Shown here piece by piece: positions 1-7,534 of a stretch of 45,043 nt of DNA. The DNA is from DATGLW01 sp035293965 (lineage in GTDB: Bacteria > Actinomycetota > Acidimicrobiia > Acidimicrobiales > RAAP-2). The position numbers and the translations under genes were made by a program. The stretch lies in contig DATGLW010000028.1 in assembly GCA_035293965.1 (NCBI GenBank), positions 1 to 45,043 on the forward strand, given 5' to 3'. The notes beneath the pieces are model-generated. The model worked only from the letters and a program-made list of their open reading frames with translations, had not been told where the DNA came from and ran no database searches. How positions within the stretch are numbered: the first letter of the stretch is position 1; the number at the start of each line of letters is the position of its first letter.

Positions 1-326
1 ACATCATCGAAGCAGCTCTGTAGTCCGTCAAATGCGACCGCACTGCACAGACTCGGATTTTCTGGTCCTGAGGCAGCTGCCGACTGCTGCAACACCAACG
101 TCGCCCAGCCACCAACCAAACACACAGAGTAGTGCCGCGAACATCCGCCACCTATGAATGCGTGCCATCGCTCACCTTCATTACCTACGCAACTCCAGCA
201 TCGTTTGTGACATGGTAGTGGGGAATAGCGGCTCGAGTCAACTGGGGTTGTATACTGTGTATACGACAGCGCTGAGCCACGCTCGCGCGCGCTGGGCCAC
301 GGCAGCCAGCGAGCCCAGCGCGGGCG
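1..326. other. Intergenic region, no supported gene
   Basis: This stretch is visibly less GC-rich than the rest of the window. I see no gene with recognisable protein similarity, no tRNA-like cloverleaf and no IS end. A forward open frame starting at 158 runs into the antisense of ruvB and turns into low-complexity Ala/Pro/Arg, so I do not call it. The one notable element is the palindrome at 250-264. The region lies beyond the 3' end of ruvB and probably separates it from a gene outside the window. Confidence 0.6.
250..264. promoter_or_regulatory. Palindrome resembling a GntR-family operator
   Basis: Seen: GTATAC, spacer TGT, GTATAC, so the hexamer is both an inverted and a direct repeat. 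Each half sits in a TNGTATACNA-like context. Known: FCD-type GntR regulators often bind GTATAC-centred palindromes. No regulator or target gene is adjacent inside the window; a target would lie left of position 1. This is pattern resemblance only. Confidence 0.3.
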
Positions 327-1418
327 TCAGAGGAGCTGGCCGGCTGCCGGGAAAGCGCCGAGGTGGGCCCAGGCCCGCGCCGTCGCCACCCGCCCCCGCG
401 GGGTGCGCTGCACGAGACCCTGCTGGAGCAGGAAGGGCTCGTAGGCGTCCTCGATCGTGTCGGGCTCCTCGCCCACGCACTGGGCCAGCGTGGTGAGGCC
501 GACGGGCTTGCCGCCGAATCGGTGGCAGAGCGCGTCGAGGATCGCCCGGTCGACCTTGTCGAGCCCGAGGCCGTCCACGCCGAAGAGCTCCAGCCCCTCG
601 ACGGCGGCCCGGCCCGTCACGACCCCGTCCCCCCGGACCTCCACGTAGTCACGCACCCGGCGGAGCAGGCGGTTGGCGATGCGCGGCGTGCCCCGGGACC
701 GCTCCGCGATGGCAGCCGCTCCCGCCTCCTCGATGGCGACGCCCAGGATGCGGGCCGAGCGCTCGACGATGGCCCGGAGCTCGGCCGGCTCGTAGAGGTC
801 GAGGCGGCCGACGAAGCCGAAGCGGTCCCGCAGCGGGGCTGCCACCAGCCCGGTCCGGGTCGTGGCGCCGACCAGGGTGAAGCGCGGCAGGTCCAGCCGG
901 ATGGAGCGGGCCGTGGGCCCCTTGCCGATGAGGATGTCGAGCTTGGCGTCCTCCATGGCCGGGTACAGGACCTCCTCCACACTGCGGTGGAGCCGGTGGA
1001 TCTCGTCGATGAACAGCACGTCGCCATCCTGGAGGTCGGTGAGCAGCGCCGCCAGGTCGCCGGGGCGCCCGAGCACGGGCCCGCTCGTGATGCGAAGCCC
1101 GACGCCCATCTCGGCGGCCACGATGCCGGCGAGCGAGGTCTTCCCCAGGCCGGGGGGGCCGGCGAACAGCACGTGGTCCACCGGCTGGCGTCGGCGCCGC
1201 GCCGCCTGCAGCACGATCCCCAGGTGCTCGACCAGCTCGGGCTGGCCCACGAACTCCCGCAGGTTCTTGGGCCGGAGCCCCGCCTCTTCGACCTCCTCCG
1301 TCGGCTGGGCCACCGGGTCCACCGGCCGCGGCGACGCCGGCCGCGCCCGAGGAGCTCCCTCGACCCGGTGCCCGGCCGGTGCGGCGGCCACCACCTCGCG
1401 ACGCCGGGCGCCGGTCAC
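327..1418 (-). CDS. ruvB: Holliday junction branch migration ATPase RuvB
   Basis: RuvB is the hexameric AAA+ motor that, with RuvA, drives branch migration of Holliday junctions in recombinational repair. The 363-residue product has Walker A GPPGLGKT near residue 87, Walker B DEIHRL near 138, sensor 1 GATTR near 184, an arginine-rich sensor 2 segment (GTPRIANRLLRR) near 243, and a C-terminal winged helix ending the usual way. The first ~45 residues are a Pro/Ala/Arg-rich extension before the conserved LRPKNLREFVGQ. The start is GTG, overlapping the ruvA stop as GTGA, which suggests translational coupling. It is the last gene of the ruvC-ruvA-ruvB series. Identification is secure. Confidence 0.97.
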   Translation of the reverse strand: MTGARRREVVAAAPAGHRVEGAPRARPASPRPVDPVAQPTEEVEEAGLRPKNLREFVGQPELVEHLGIVLQAARRRRQPVDHVLFAGPPGLGKTSLAGIVAAEMGVGLRITSGPVLGRPGDLAALLTDLQDGDVLFIDEIHRLHRSVEEVLYPAMEDAKLDILIGKGPTARSIRLDLPRFTLVGATTRTGLVAAPLRDRFGFVGRLDLYEPAELRAIVERSARILGVAIEEAGAAAIAERSRGTPRIANRLLRRVRDYVEVRGDGVVTGRAAVEGLELFGVDGLGLDKVDRAILDALCHRFGGKPVGLTTLAQCVGEEPDTIEDAYEPFLLQQGLVQRTPRGRVATARAWAHLGAFPAAGQLL

Positions 1419-2011
1419 CGCGCGGCGAGCTCCCGCAGCGCCAGGCGGAGCTGCTCTTCGACGCTCAGCTCGCCACCGGCAACCTCACCCAGCCCTTCCA
1501 GGGCGGCACGGATCTCCTCGGCGCTGTAGCCGAGCTCGGCCAGCGCGGCGTGCACCTCGGCCCGGCGCGAGCGCCCCGCGGCTCCTCGGGGGACCTCGGA
1601 CAGCTCCGGCAGCGACAGGCGGCTCTTGAGCTCGATCAGGAGCCGGGCCGCCGTCTTGCGGCCGACGCCGGGCACCGCGCACAAGGTGGCAGCGTCTTCT
1701 TCGAGCACCGCCGTCGAGAGGGCGGCGGGCGACAGGACCGACAGGATGCTGAGGGCCAGGGCAGGGCCGACGCCGTGCGCGCCGATCAGTGCCTCGAAGC
1801 ACCGCCGCTCGTCGTCGTGGAGAAACCCGTAGAGGACGATGGCGTCCTCGCGGACGTGCGTGTGCACGTGGAGGCGCACCTCTGCGCCCCCTGGCCCGAC
1901 GGCTGCCGCGGTGGCGGGCGTCACCGACACGCGGTACCCCACGCCCCCGACGTCGACCACGAGCTCGTTGCCGGCCTGCGCGGCCAGCACGCCCCGGAGC
2001 CAGCCGATCAC
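1415..2011 (-). CDS. ruvA: Holliday junction DNA helicase subunit RuvA
   Basis: RuvA binds the four-way junction as a tetramer and loads RuvB. The 198-residue product starts with the typical MIGWLRG-like N-terminus (OB fold), has two helix-hairpin-helix motifs (around GAHGVGPALALSIL, residues 78-90, and CAVPGVGRKTAARLLIELK, 111-129), and ends in the small C-terminal domain (ALAELGYSAEEIRAAL) that contacts RuvB. Length matches the family. The GTG start is fixed by homology and by the GTGA overlap with the ruvC stop. A longer in-frame extension upstream is not RuvA-like and is rejected. Confidence 0.97.
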   Translation of the reverse strand: MIGWLRGVLAAQAGNELVVDVGGVGYRVSVTPATAAAVGPGGAEVRLHVHTHVREDAIVLYGFLHDDERRCFEALIGAHGVGPALALSILSVLSPAALSTAVLEEDAATLCAVPGVGRKTAARLLIELKSRLSLPELSEVPRGAAGRSRRAEVHAALAELGYSAEEIRAALEGLGEVAGGELSVEEQLRLALRELAAR

Positions 2012-2517
2012 CCGAGGACCCCCCCCGCAGCCGCCACGGCAGCCCGCAGGGGGGCGGCGGCCAGGTGGCACAGGGCCAGGGCGAGCGCGTCGGCCACGTC
2101 CGGCGGGCGCGGCGGCGCGGGGAGCCCAAGCACGTGCGCGACCATCCGCTGCACCTGGTCCTTCCCCGCGGCGCCATAGCCGACGAGCGCCTGCTTGACC
2201 TCGTTGGCGGTGTACTGGACCACCTCGCACCCCTGCCCGGCCGCCGCGGCGAGGGCCAGCCCGCTCGCCTGCCCGACGGACATGGCCGTCCTCGCGTTGA
2301 CCTGGAAGAAGACCCGCTCGACGGCCACCACCTCGGGACGGTGCTCGGCCACGAGGTCGTCGAGCTCCCGGCGAAGCTGCCACAGCCGCTGCGGCAGGGG
2401 GTCGGCCGGGTCGGTCTCGATCACCCCGGCCGCGACGGCAACGAGGGAGCCGCCTCCCCGACGCACCGCGCCGTACCCGCAGCGCGACAGGCCGGGGTCG
2501 ATACCCAGCACGAACAC
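2008..2517 (-). CDS. ruvC: Holliday junction resolvase RuvC
   Basis: RuvC is the dimeric endonuclease that cleaves Holliday junctions symmetrically. The 169-residue product has the RNase H-like fold signature and the four acidic residues expected: D7 in GIDPG, E67 in VAVERVFF, and D140 and D143 in PPDVADALALA. The start is the GTG giving VFVLGIDPG; a second GTG two codons in is possible. Seven nucleotides upstream is a TAGGGT box, so the transcript may be leaderless. Its stop overlaps the ruvA start (GTGA). yebC lies upstream on the same strand, 83 bp away. Confidence 0.96.
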   Translation of the reverse strand: MFVLGIDPGLSRCGYGAVRRGGGSLVAVAAGVIETDPADPLPQRLWQLRRELDDLVAEHRPEVVAVERVFFQVNARTAMSVGQASGLALAAAAGQGCEVVQYTANEVKQALVGYGAAGKDQVQRMVAHVLGLPAPPRPPDVADALALALCHLAAAPLRAAVAAAGGVLG

Positions 2518-2524
2518 GCGTTCG

Positions 2525-2530
2525 ACCCTA
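2525..2530 (-). promoter_or_regulatory. Candidate -10 box for a leaderless ruvCAB transcript
   Basis: On the minus strand TAGGGT lies 7 nt before the GTG of ruvC. No Shine-Dalgarno sequence is visible between them. The same geometry recurs before pdxS, fabI, cobO and the VOC gene. Actinobacterial leaderless promoters typically carry TANNNT about 7 nt before the start. This is an inference from spacing. Confidence 0.4.
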
Positions 2531-2600
2531 GCGCGCGCCGGGCGCCGGATCGGGGACCGAGGTGACCCACGTGGGGCGAGCGCCGCCGGGCCCGACCCGG

Positions 2601-3350
2601 TCAGCCCGTGTAGGCGGCCAGCACCTCGTCGGGGATGTCGAAGTTCGCGTGCACCGCCTGGACGTCGTCGTGGTCCTCGATCGCCTCGAGCAGGCGCAGG
2701 ACCCGCCGGGCCTCGGCCTCGTCGCCGACGGGCACCGTCGTGGTGGGCTCGAACTGCAGCTCGGCGGACTCCACGGCGATGCCGGCCTCCTCGAGCGCGC
2801 CGCGCACCCGTGCGAGCTCTGCGACGCCGCAGGTCAGCACCCAGGCGTCCCCCCCGTCGCTCAGGTCCTCGGCACCTGCGTCGGCAGCCACCTCCATGAT
2901 CCGCTCCTCGTCGAGGTCCCGCGGGAGGCGCACCACCCCCTTGCGCTCGAACTGCCAGCTCACGGCGCCGGGCTCGGCCATTGAGCCGCCGTTGCGGGTG
3001 AAAAGGTTGCGCACCTCCGCGCCGGTCCGGTTGCGGTTGTCGGTGAGCGTCTCGACGAGCACGGCCACGCCCCCTGGCGCGTAGCCCTCGTAGTTGACCG
3101 CCTCGTACCGGACGCCTTCGAGCTCGCCGCTCCCTCGCTTGATCGCTCGCTCGATCGTGTCGAGGGGGATCGAGGCGTCGCGGGCCTTCTGGTACATCGT
3201 GCGCAGCGTGGCGTTGCCCGCCAGGTCGCTCCCGCCCTCGCGCGCCGCCACCTCGACCTGGCGGAGGATCTTGGCGAAGACCTTGGCGCGCGCCCGGTCC
3301 TGGGCCCCCTTGCGGTACTTGGTGGTCGCCCACTTCGAGTGGCCGGACAT
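2601..3350 (-). CDS. yebC: YebC/PmpR-family protein
   Basis: The family covers DNA-binding transcriptional regulators and, in recent work, factors that relieve ribosome stalling on proline-rich nascent chains. The 249-residue product starts MSGHSKWATTKYRKGAQD and contains DRNRTGAEVR-like and NYEGYAPGG motifs and the acidic C-terminal alpha/beta domain ending NFDIPDEVLAAY, at usual family length. The ATG is chosen by homology; an in-frame extension upstream is Arg-rich and lacks conservation. It lies between pdxT and ruvC, a placement common in actinobacteria. Confidence 0.95.
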   Translation of the reverse strand: MSGHSKWATTKYRKGAQDRARAKVFAKILRQVEVAAREGGSDLAGNATLRTMYQKARDASIPLDTIERAIKRGSGELEGVRYEAVNYEGYAPGGVAVLVETLTDNRNRTGAEVRNLFTRNGGSMAEPGAVSWQFERKGVVRLPRDLDEERIMEVAADAGAEDLSDGGDAWVLTCGVAELARVRGALEEAGIAVESAELQFEPTTTVPVGDEAEARRVLRLLEAIEDHDDVQAVHANFDIPDEVLAAYTG

Positions 3351-3467
3351 CGTCCCTGCGTTCCTTCCTCGTGCTCGGTCCTCGCGCCGCCCGGGCCGCC
3401 GACGGCCGCCCACCTGCCGGGGAACGGCCCGCCCGGCGGCGGCGATGCTACCGGAGGGCTCGCCCCG

Positions 3468-4082
3468 TCACCGGTTGCGGACCATGGTGACGAACAGCCG
3501 GTGGAGGCGCCCGTCGGTCGTCAGCTCCGGATGGAACGTCGTGGCCAGCACGCTGTGCTGCCGGCAGACCACCGGCACGGGCTCCTCGTCCGGCCGGCGG
3601 GCCAGCTCGGCGAGGACTTCCACCTCGTGGCCCGCCCGCACCACCACCGGCGCCCTGATGAAGACCGCCGGGAGCGGCTCGTCGGGCACCCCGAGCTCGG
3701 CGGACACCTTGGGCGCGGCCAGCGGGGCCTCGAAGGAGTCCAGCTGGCGGCCGTAGCCGTTCCGGCGCACCGCGCAGTCGAGCACGCCGAAGGAGACCTG
3801 GTCCGAGCGCCCGTCGAGGATCGTGCGCGAGAGCAGCACCAGCCCGGCGCAGGTGCCGAATGCCGGGAGCCCCTCGCGCAGGGCCGAGCCGAGCGGCTGG
3901 TAGAGGCCCGAGGACTGCAGCAGCAACGAGAGCGTCGTCGACTCCCCGCCGGGCAGGACGATCCCGTCGACCCCGGCCAGGTCGTCGGGCCGGCGGACCG
4001 GGCGCCAGGGTTCGCCGGCCCGCTCGAGGGCCGCGGCGTGCTCGCGGACGTCGCCCTGGAGGGCCAGGATCCCGACGGTCAC
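3468..4082 (-). CDS. pdxT: Pyridoxal 5'-phosphate synthase glutaminase subunit PdxT
   Basis: PdxT hydrolyses glutamine and channels ammonia to PdxS in the deoxyxylulose-independent PLP pathway. The 204-residue class I amidotransferase fold shows the oxyanion-strand motif LPGGESTT, the nucleophile elbow GTCAG with C78, and the catalytic pair H184 and E186 in TTFHPEL. The start is GTG, giving MTVGILALQGD, a typical family N-terminus. It follows pdxS by 19 bp on the same strand, as expected for partners of one 12+12 complex. Confidence 0.97.
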   Translation of the reverse strand: MTVGILALQGDVREHAAALERAGEPWRPVRRPDDLAGVDGIVLPGGESTTLSLLLQSSGLYQPLGSALREGLPAFGTCAGLVLLSRTILDGRSDQVSFGVLDCAVRRNGYGRQLDSFEAPLAAPKVSAELGVPDEPLPAVFIRAPVVVRAGHEVEVLAELARRPDEEPVPVVCRQHSVLATTFHPELTTDGRLHRLFVTMVRNR

Positions 4083-4101
4083 GGCGCCACCACCGCCGGC
4101 C

Positions 4102-5106
4102 CTACCAACCGCGTGCTGCCAGGCGTTCGCTGAGGGCCGAGATCTCCTCGCCCGCCATCGCCGACCCGAGGCCCCGGCTCACCTTGGCCACGTGAGCCGG
4201 GTCGCGGAAGTGGGTGGTCGCCTCCACGATGGCCCGCGCCATGCGCGGGGGGTCCTCGCTCTTGAAGATGCCCGAGCCGACGAACACGGCCTCGGCTCCG
4301 AGCTGCATGACGAGGGACGCGTCGGCGGGAGTGGCGATGCCCCCCGCGCAGAAGAGGGGCACGGGGAGCCGGCCGGCGCGCGCGATCTCCTGCACGAGGC
4401 CCACCGGCGCCCGGAGCTCCTTGGCCCAGGCGAACTGCTCGGCGGGGTCGGCCTGGGTGATCTTGCGGATGTCGCCGACGATCGAGCGCAGGTGGCGCGT
4501 CGCCTCCACGATGTTGCCGGTGCCCGCTTCTCCCTTGGAGCGGATGAGAGCGGCCCCCTCGGCGATCCGGCGAAGGGCCTCGCCGAGGTTGGTGGCACCG
4601 CACACGAAGGGCACGCGGAACGCCCACTTGTCGATGTGGTGCTCCTCGTCGGCCGGCGTCAGGACTTCGCTCTCGTCGACGTAGTCGACCCCGAGCGCCT
4701 CGAGGACCTGCGCCTCGGCGAAGTGCCCGATCCTCGCCTTGGCCATCACGGGAATGGTCACGGCTTGCTGGATGGCCTCGATGAGGGCGGGGTCGCTCAT
4801 CCTCGCCACCCCCCCGTGGCGGCGGATGTCGGCCGGCACCCGCTCGAGCGCCATGACCGCTACCGCGCCCGCGTCCTCGGCGATCCTGGCGTGCTCGGGC
4901 GTGACCACGTCCATGATCACCCCGCCGCGCAGCATGTCGGCCAGGCCGCGCTTGACCGTGAAGGTGCCGGTGACCGGACCGCCCGTGGCGCCGTCGGGCA
5001 CCGCGCCCGTGGCGCCGTCGGGCACCGCATCGCGGCCGCGGGTCGCCACGCCGTCGGGTGTCGACGCGCCGGGAGCTGCGGAACCTTCGAGGACGTCGCC
5101 GCTCAC
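4102..5106 (-). CDS. pdxS: Pyridoxal 5'-phosphate synthase lyase subunit PdxS
   Basis: PdxS condenses ribose 5-phosphate, glyceraldehyde 3-phosphate and PdxT-derived ammonia to PLP. The 334-residue product contains the (beta/alpha)8 signature: VKRGLADMLRGGVIMDVV, the imine-forming lysine region PVMAKARIGH, the second lysine region IRSKGEAGTGN, and the phosphate-binding GGIATPADA. The first ~45 residues are an unusual low-complexity extension including a perfect 24-bp duplication (4981-5028), coding for two copies of an eight-residue VPDGATGA unit. The GTG start has a TAGGAT box 6 nt before it, consistent with leaderless translation. A start nearer VTGTFTVKRG is conceivable. Confidence 0.96.
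   Translation of the reverse strand: MSGDVLEGSAAPGASTPDGVATRGRDAVPDGATGAVPDGATGGPVTGTFTVKRGLADMLRGGVIMDVVTPEHARIAEDAGAVAVMALERVPADIRRHGGVARMSDPALIEAIQQAVTIPVMAKARIGHFAEAQVLEALGVDYVDESEVLTPADEEHHIDKWAFRVPFVCGATNLGEALRRIAEGAALIRSKGEAGTGNIVEATRHLRSIVGDIRKITQADPAEQFAWAKELRAPVGLVQEIARAGRLPVPLFCAGGIATPADASLVMQLGAEAVFVGSGIFKSEDPPRMARAIVEATTHFRDPAHVAKVSRGLGSAMAGEEISALSERLAARGW
4981..5028 (-). repeat. Perfect 24-bp tandem duplication in the pdxS N-terminus
   Basis: Two adjacent identical 24-bp units (4981-5004 and 5005-5028) are in frame and encode eight residues each. They lie in the non-conserved N-terminal extension of PdxS, so copy-number change would lengthen the tail without breaking the enzyme core. 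Confidence 0.9.
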
Positions 5107-5112
5107 CGCCTC

Positions 5113-5118
5113 ATCCTA
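5113..5118 (-). promoter_or_regulatory. Candidate -10 box for pdxS
   Basis: TAGGAT on the minus strand ends 6 nt before the pdxS GTG. The geometry matches the other candidate leaderless starts here. It would give pdxST a promoter independent of the upstream pgsA-pimA genes. Confidence 0.35.
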
Positions 5119-5190
5119 CCGGTGCCACGACCCAGGCCCTGACTCACCGGCCGCTCCCCACCTGGGCAGTGGCCCCTGGCCGCCCGGCGG

Positions 5191-6198
5191 TCACCACTCG
5201 GCCAACGCGCCGATGCGAACCTCGAGCGCATCGATCCCGCCCCCGTCACTGCTGCCTCTGTCGCTGCCGCCGCCGTCACTGCCGCTGCTGTCACTGCCGC
5301 TGCTGTCACTGCCGCCGCTGGTCCCCACTGCAGGCCCCCGAGCCACGAGCGGGTCGATCCAGAGCCACCGCGTGGCGGCCAGCCGCCGGTCCCCGAACAA
5401 CGACCCCGGGGCAGGAGCAGGCGAAGCGGCGATGGTCGCGAGGGCGCCGTGGAGCCCCGGCGGGTACCGGACCGTCGCGACCGCCACCTGGTCCGCCCGG
5501 TACTCGCGGCCGACGCCGAGCGCGCGGTGCAACCAGCGGTCGTCGCCCGTGAAGCGGGCCACGGGGGCGAGCACCGTGGCCGCCACCCCCGCCACCACCG
5601 TGTCGTGGCGCCGGACATGCACGAGCTCGTGGGCGACCACGCCCTCGAGGGACATGAGGTCGAGCCGCTCGAGCAGTCCGGTGGTGACCACCAGAACCGC
5701 GTCGTGGGGCGTCCGGCCGAGGGTGCACGCGTTGGGCAGCGGATCGTCCACGAGCATGAGCCGGGGTGGCCGCAGCCCGAAGGTGGCGCAGAGGTTCTCG
5801 AGCAGGTTGGCGAGCCGCGGGCACTCCTCGGCGCGCAGGGGTCGGGCACCGATCATGCCGACGACGACCGAGGTCGAGAGGCGCCAGATGGCGATCGCCG
5901 TCACGGCTGCCACCACGACGAAGGCCACGCCGGCCGCGACCGGGTCGCCCACGCCCGCCAAGACGGCCGCCACGAGGAGCGCCGGGACCGCGCCCGCCCC
6001 CACCGCCAGCGCCACGGCGCGGCGGCGGTTGGCACGGATCTCGGTGTCCACCACGGCCACCCCGACGGCGTGCCGGCCCCGATGGGGCATCGCCACCCGG
6101 TGGTGGGCAGTGGGTCGGGCGGCGACCACAGGGCGACCGCCGGCAGCGGGCCGGGACTGGCGCTGTCCCCGATGGCGCGCCCGCGCTGGCTCAGTCAT
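5191..6198 (-). CDS. M48/M56-type membrane zinc metallopeptidase
   Basis: The 335-residue product has two hydrophobic segments (about residues 61-82 and 85-106), then a gluzincin domain with HELVH (H190, E191, H194) and downstream REYRADQVA, whose E232 is the likely third zinc ligand. This is the HtpX/BlaR1 type arrangement; family members cleave membrane or misfolded proteins at the inner membrane. No sensor domain is visible, so an HtpX-like quality-control role is more likely than signalling, but the substrate is unknown. The C-terminal ~45 residues are a Ser/Gly/Asp repeat tail. The ATG start lies 12 nt after the pimA stop, so the gene is probably co-transcribed with pimA. Confidence 0.85.
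   Translation of the reverse strand: MTEPARARHRGQRQSRPAAGGRPVVAARPTAHHRVAMPHRGRHAVGVAVVDTEIRANRRRAVALAVGAGAVPALLVAAVLAGVGDPVAAGVAFVVVAAVTAIAIWRLSTSVVVGMIGARPLRAEECPRLANLLENLCATFGLRPPRLMLVDDPLPNACTLGRTPHDAVLVVTTGLLERLDLMSLEGVVAHELVHVRRHDTVVAGVAATVLAPVARFTGDDRWLHRALGVGREYRADQVAVATVRYPPGLHGALATIAASPAPAPGSLFGDRRLAATRWLWIDPLVARGPAVGTSGGSDSSGSDSSGSDGGGSDRGSSDGGGIDALEVRIGALAEW
5235..5325 (-). repeat. Ser/Gly/Asp low-complexity repeat in the M48 peptidase tail
   Basis: Short imperfect 15-bp and 9-bp repeats built on ctgccgctgctgtca encode a run of SGSDSSGSDGGGSD type. They lie after the peptidase domain, which suggests a disordered tail formed by replication slippage. Confidence 0.7.
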
Positions 6199-6210
6199 GG
6201 CCAGCTCAGG

Positions 6211-7527
6211 TTACCGGGCTGCCTGCCCTCGCCGGGCCACCCGCGCCGCCCGCCGCCCGGTACCACTGGCCGCGGCAACCGCCTCGTAGATCGCCTCGTA
6301 GCGAGCCGCCAGCCGGTCGATGGACCACGCGCCGGCGTGGTCCCTGGCGGCCTGGAGGGCGGCCGGCGCGGCGCTGCCCGCAGCCGCCGCCACGTCGGCC
6401 ACCACCCGCCTCAGGGCGAGGCGCCACGCCCCAGGGTCGCCCGGCTCGACCAGCACGCCATGTCCGCCCGAGGCGGCGCGGTAGCCCGGGATGTCGGAGG
6501 CAACCACCACGCACCCGGCCGCCATGCCCTCGAGCAACACCACCCCGAAGGACTCGCCGTGGAGGGACGGCGCACAGAGCACGTGGGCGGCCGACAGGCG
6601 CGACGCCTTCTCTTCCTCGGTCAGCACGCCGAGCCAGTGCAGCCGCTCGGAGGGGGGATGGCGACGCCGCAGCTCGGCCGTGTCGGGCCCGTCACCTGCC
6701 ACCCACAGGGTCACCTCCTCGAGGGGGGCCACCGCATCGAGGAGGACACCGAGCCCCTTGCGCCGCTCGTGGCGCCCCAGGTACAGGAGCGTCGTGCCCG
6801 AGACCGGCCATGGCGCGGCGCCGGCGAACCTGGCCACGTCGATCCCGTTGAAGAGCACGTCGTAGCGGCCCGGCGCCACGGCGGCCGCCGTGGCCGCCGC
6901 CGCCTCGGACACCGCCACCCGCGCTGCCAGGTGCCCGAGCAAGCGCGTGGCCGCGGGCCGGAGCACCCGGAAGAGCCGGCTCGTGCCCGACCGGTGGAAC
7001 GTGGCGACGAGGGGCGTGCGGACGCCGAGGAGGCAGCCGTAACCGAGGAACGGGGCGAGGGGCTCGTGGAGGTGGACCACGTCGTAGGCGCCCTGGCGGA
7101 CCAGTCGAGCCACCCTGGCCGCCGCCAGCGGCGACAGGGCGACCGGTGCCCGCGAACCGTTGGCCGGCAACGACCAGCTCCTTCCGGCGCGCACCAGCTC
7201 CGGCGCCTCGAGCCGCCCCGCGACGGTCAGCGGCGCGGCGCGGCGGCCGCCAGGGGCAGCAGGGTCCTCGGCGGGCGTGGCGTCGTCGCCGGCCCCGTGG
7301 CCGGCAGGGGCGGCGTCAGGGGCTACGACGGTCTCGGACCCGTGGCCGGCAGGGGCGGCGTCGGGGGCTACGACGGTCTCGGACCCGTGGCCGGCGGCGG
7401 CCGCGTCGGGGGCTGCGACGGTCACCAGGTGGCCGCGGGCACGAAGTGCAACGGCCAGGGACCTCACCTGGCCCTGGACCCCGCCCGGTCGGGCCAGGCT
7501 GTAGGGGCACACCATGGCGACGCGCAC
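6211..7527 (-). CDS. pimA: GT4 glycosyltransferase, PimA-like phosphatidylinositol mannosyltransferase
   Basis: PimA transfers the first mannose from GDP-mannose to phosphatidylinositol on the cytoplasmic face of the membrane. The ~438-residue GT-B product starts VRVAMVCPYSLARPGGVQ, closely matching the PimA N-terminus, and has VVHLHEPLAP, LVATFHRSG, the nucleotide-binding LGRHERRKG, and the GESFGVVLLEGMAAG acidic motif. The GTG start is set by this match. The acyltransferase stop lies 7 nt upstream and pgsA precedes it, the standard PIM order. Residues ~35-90 hold a repeat insertion absent from typical PimA. Donor and acceptor are inferred from context; another GT4 lipid mannosyltransferase is possible. 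Confidence 0.88.
   Translation of the reverse strand: MRVAMVCPYSLARPGGVQGQVRSLAVALRARGHLVTVAAPDAAAAGHGSETVVAPDAAPAGHGSETVVAPDAAPAGHGAGDDATPAEDPAAPGGRRAAPLTVAGRLEAPELVRAGRSWSLPANGSRAPVALSPLAAARVARLVRQGAYDVVHLHEPLAPFLGYGCLLGVRTPLVATFHRSGTSRLFRVLRPAATRLLGHLAARVAVSEAAAATAAAVAPGRYDVLFNGIDVARFAGAAPWPVSGTTLLYLGRHERRKGLGVLLDAVAPLEEVTLWVAGDGPDTAELRRRHPPSERLHWLGVLTEEEKASRLSAAHVLCAPSLHGESFGVVLLEGMAAGCVVVASDIPGYRAASGGHGVLVEPGDPGAWRLALRRVVADVAAAAGSAAPAALQAARDHAGAWSIDRLAARYEAIYEAVAAASGTGRRAARVARRGQAAR
7291..7425 (-). repeat. 45-bp in-frame tandem repeat inside pimA
   Basis: Two nearly identical 45-bp units at 7321-7365 and 7366-7410 are flanked by partial copies (7291-7320 and 7411-7425). They encode a 15-residue unit of VAPDAAPAGHGSETV type. 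The repeat falls in the N-terminal Rossmann domain of the glycosyltransferase, in a loop after the first strands. Confidence 0.9.
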
Positions 7528-7534
7528 GGCCAGA

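Noticed and set aside
158..496. Forward open frame in the left intergenic region
   Set aside because: It runs into the antisense of ruvB, becomes low-complexity Ala/Pro/Arg, and has no recognisable motif.
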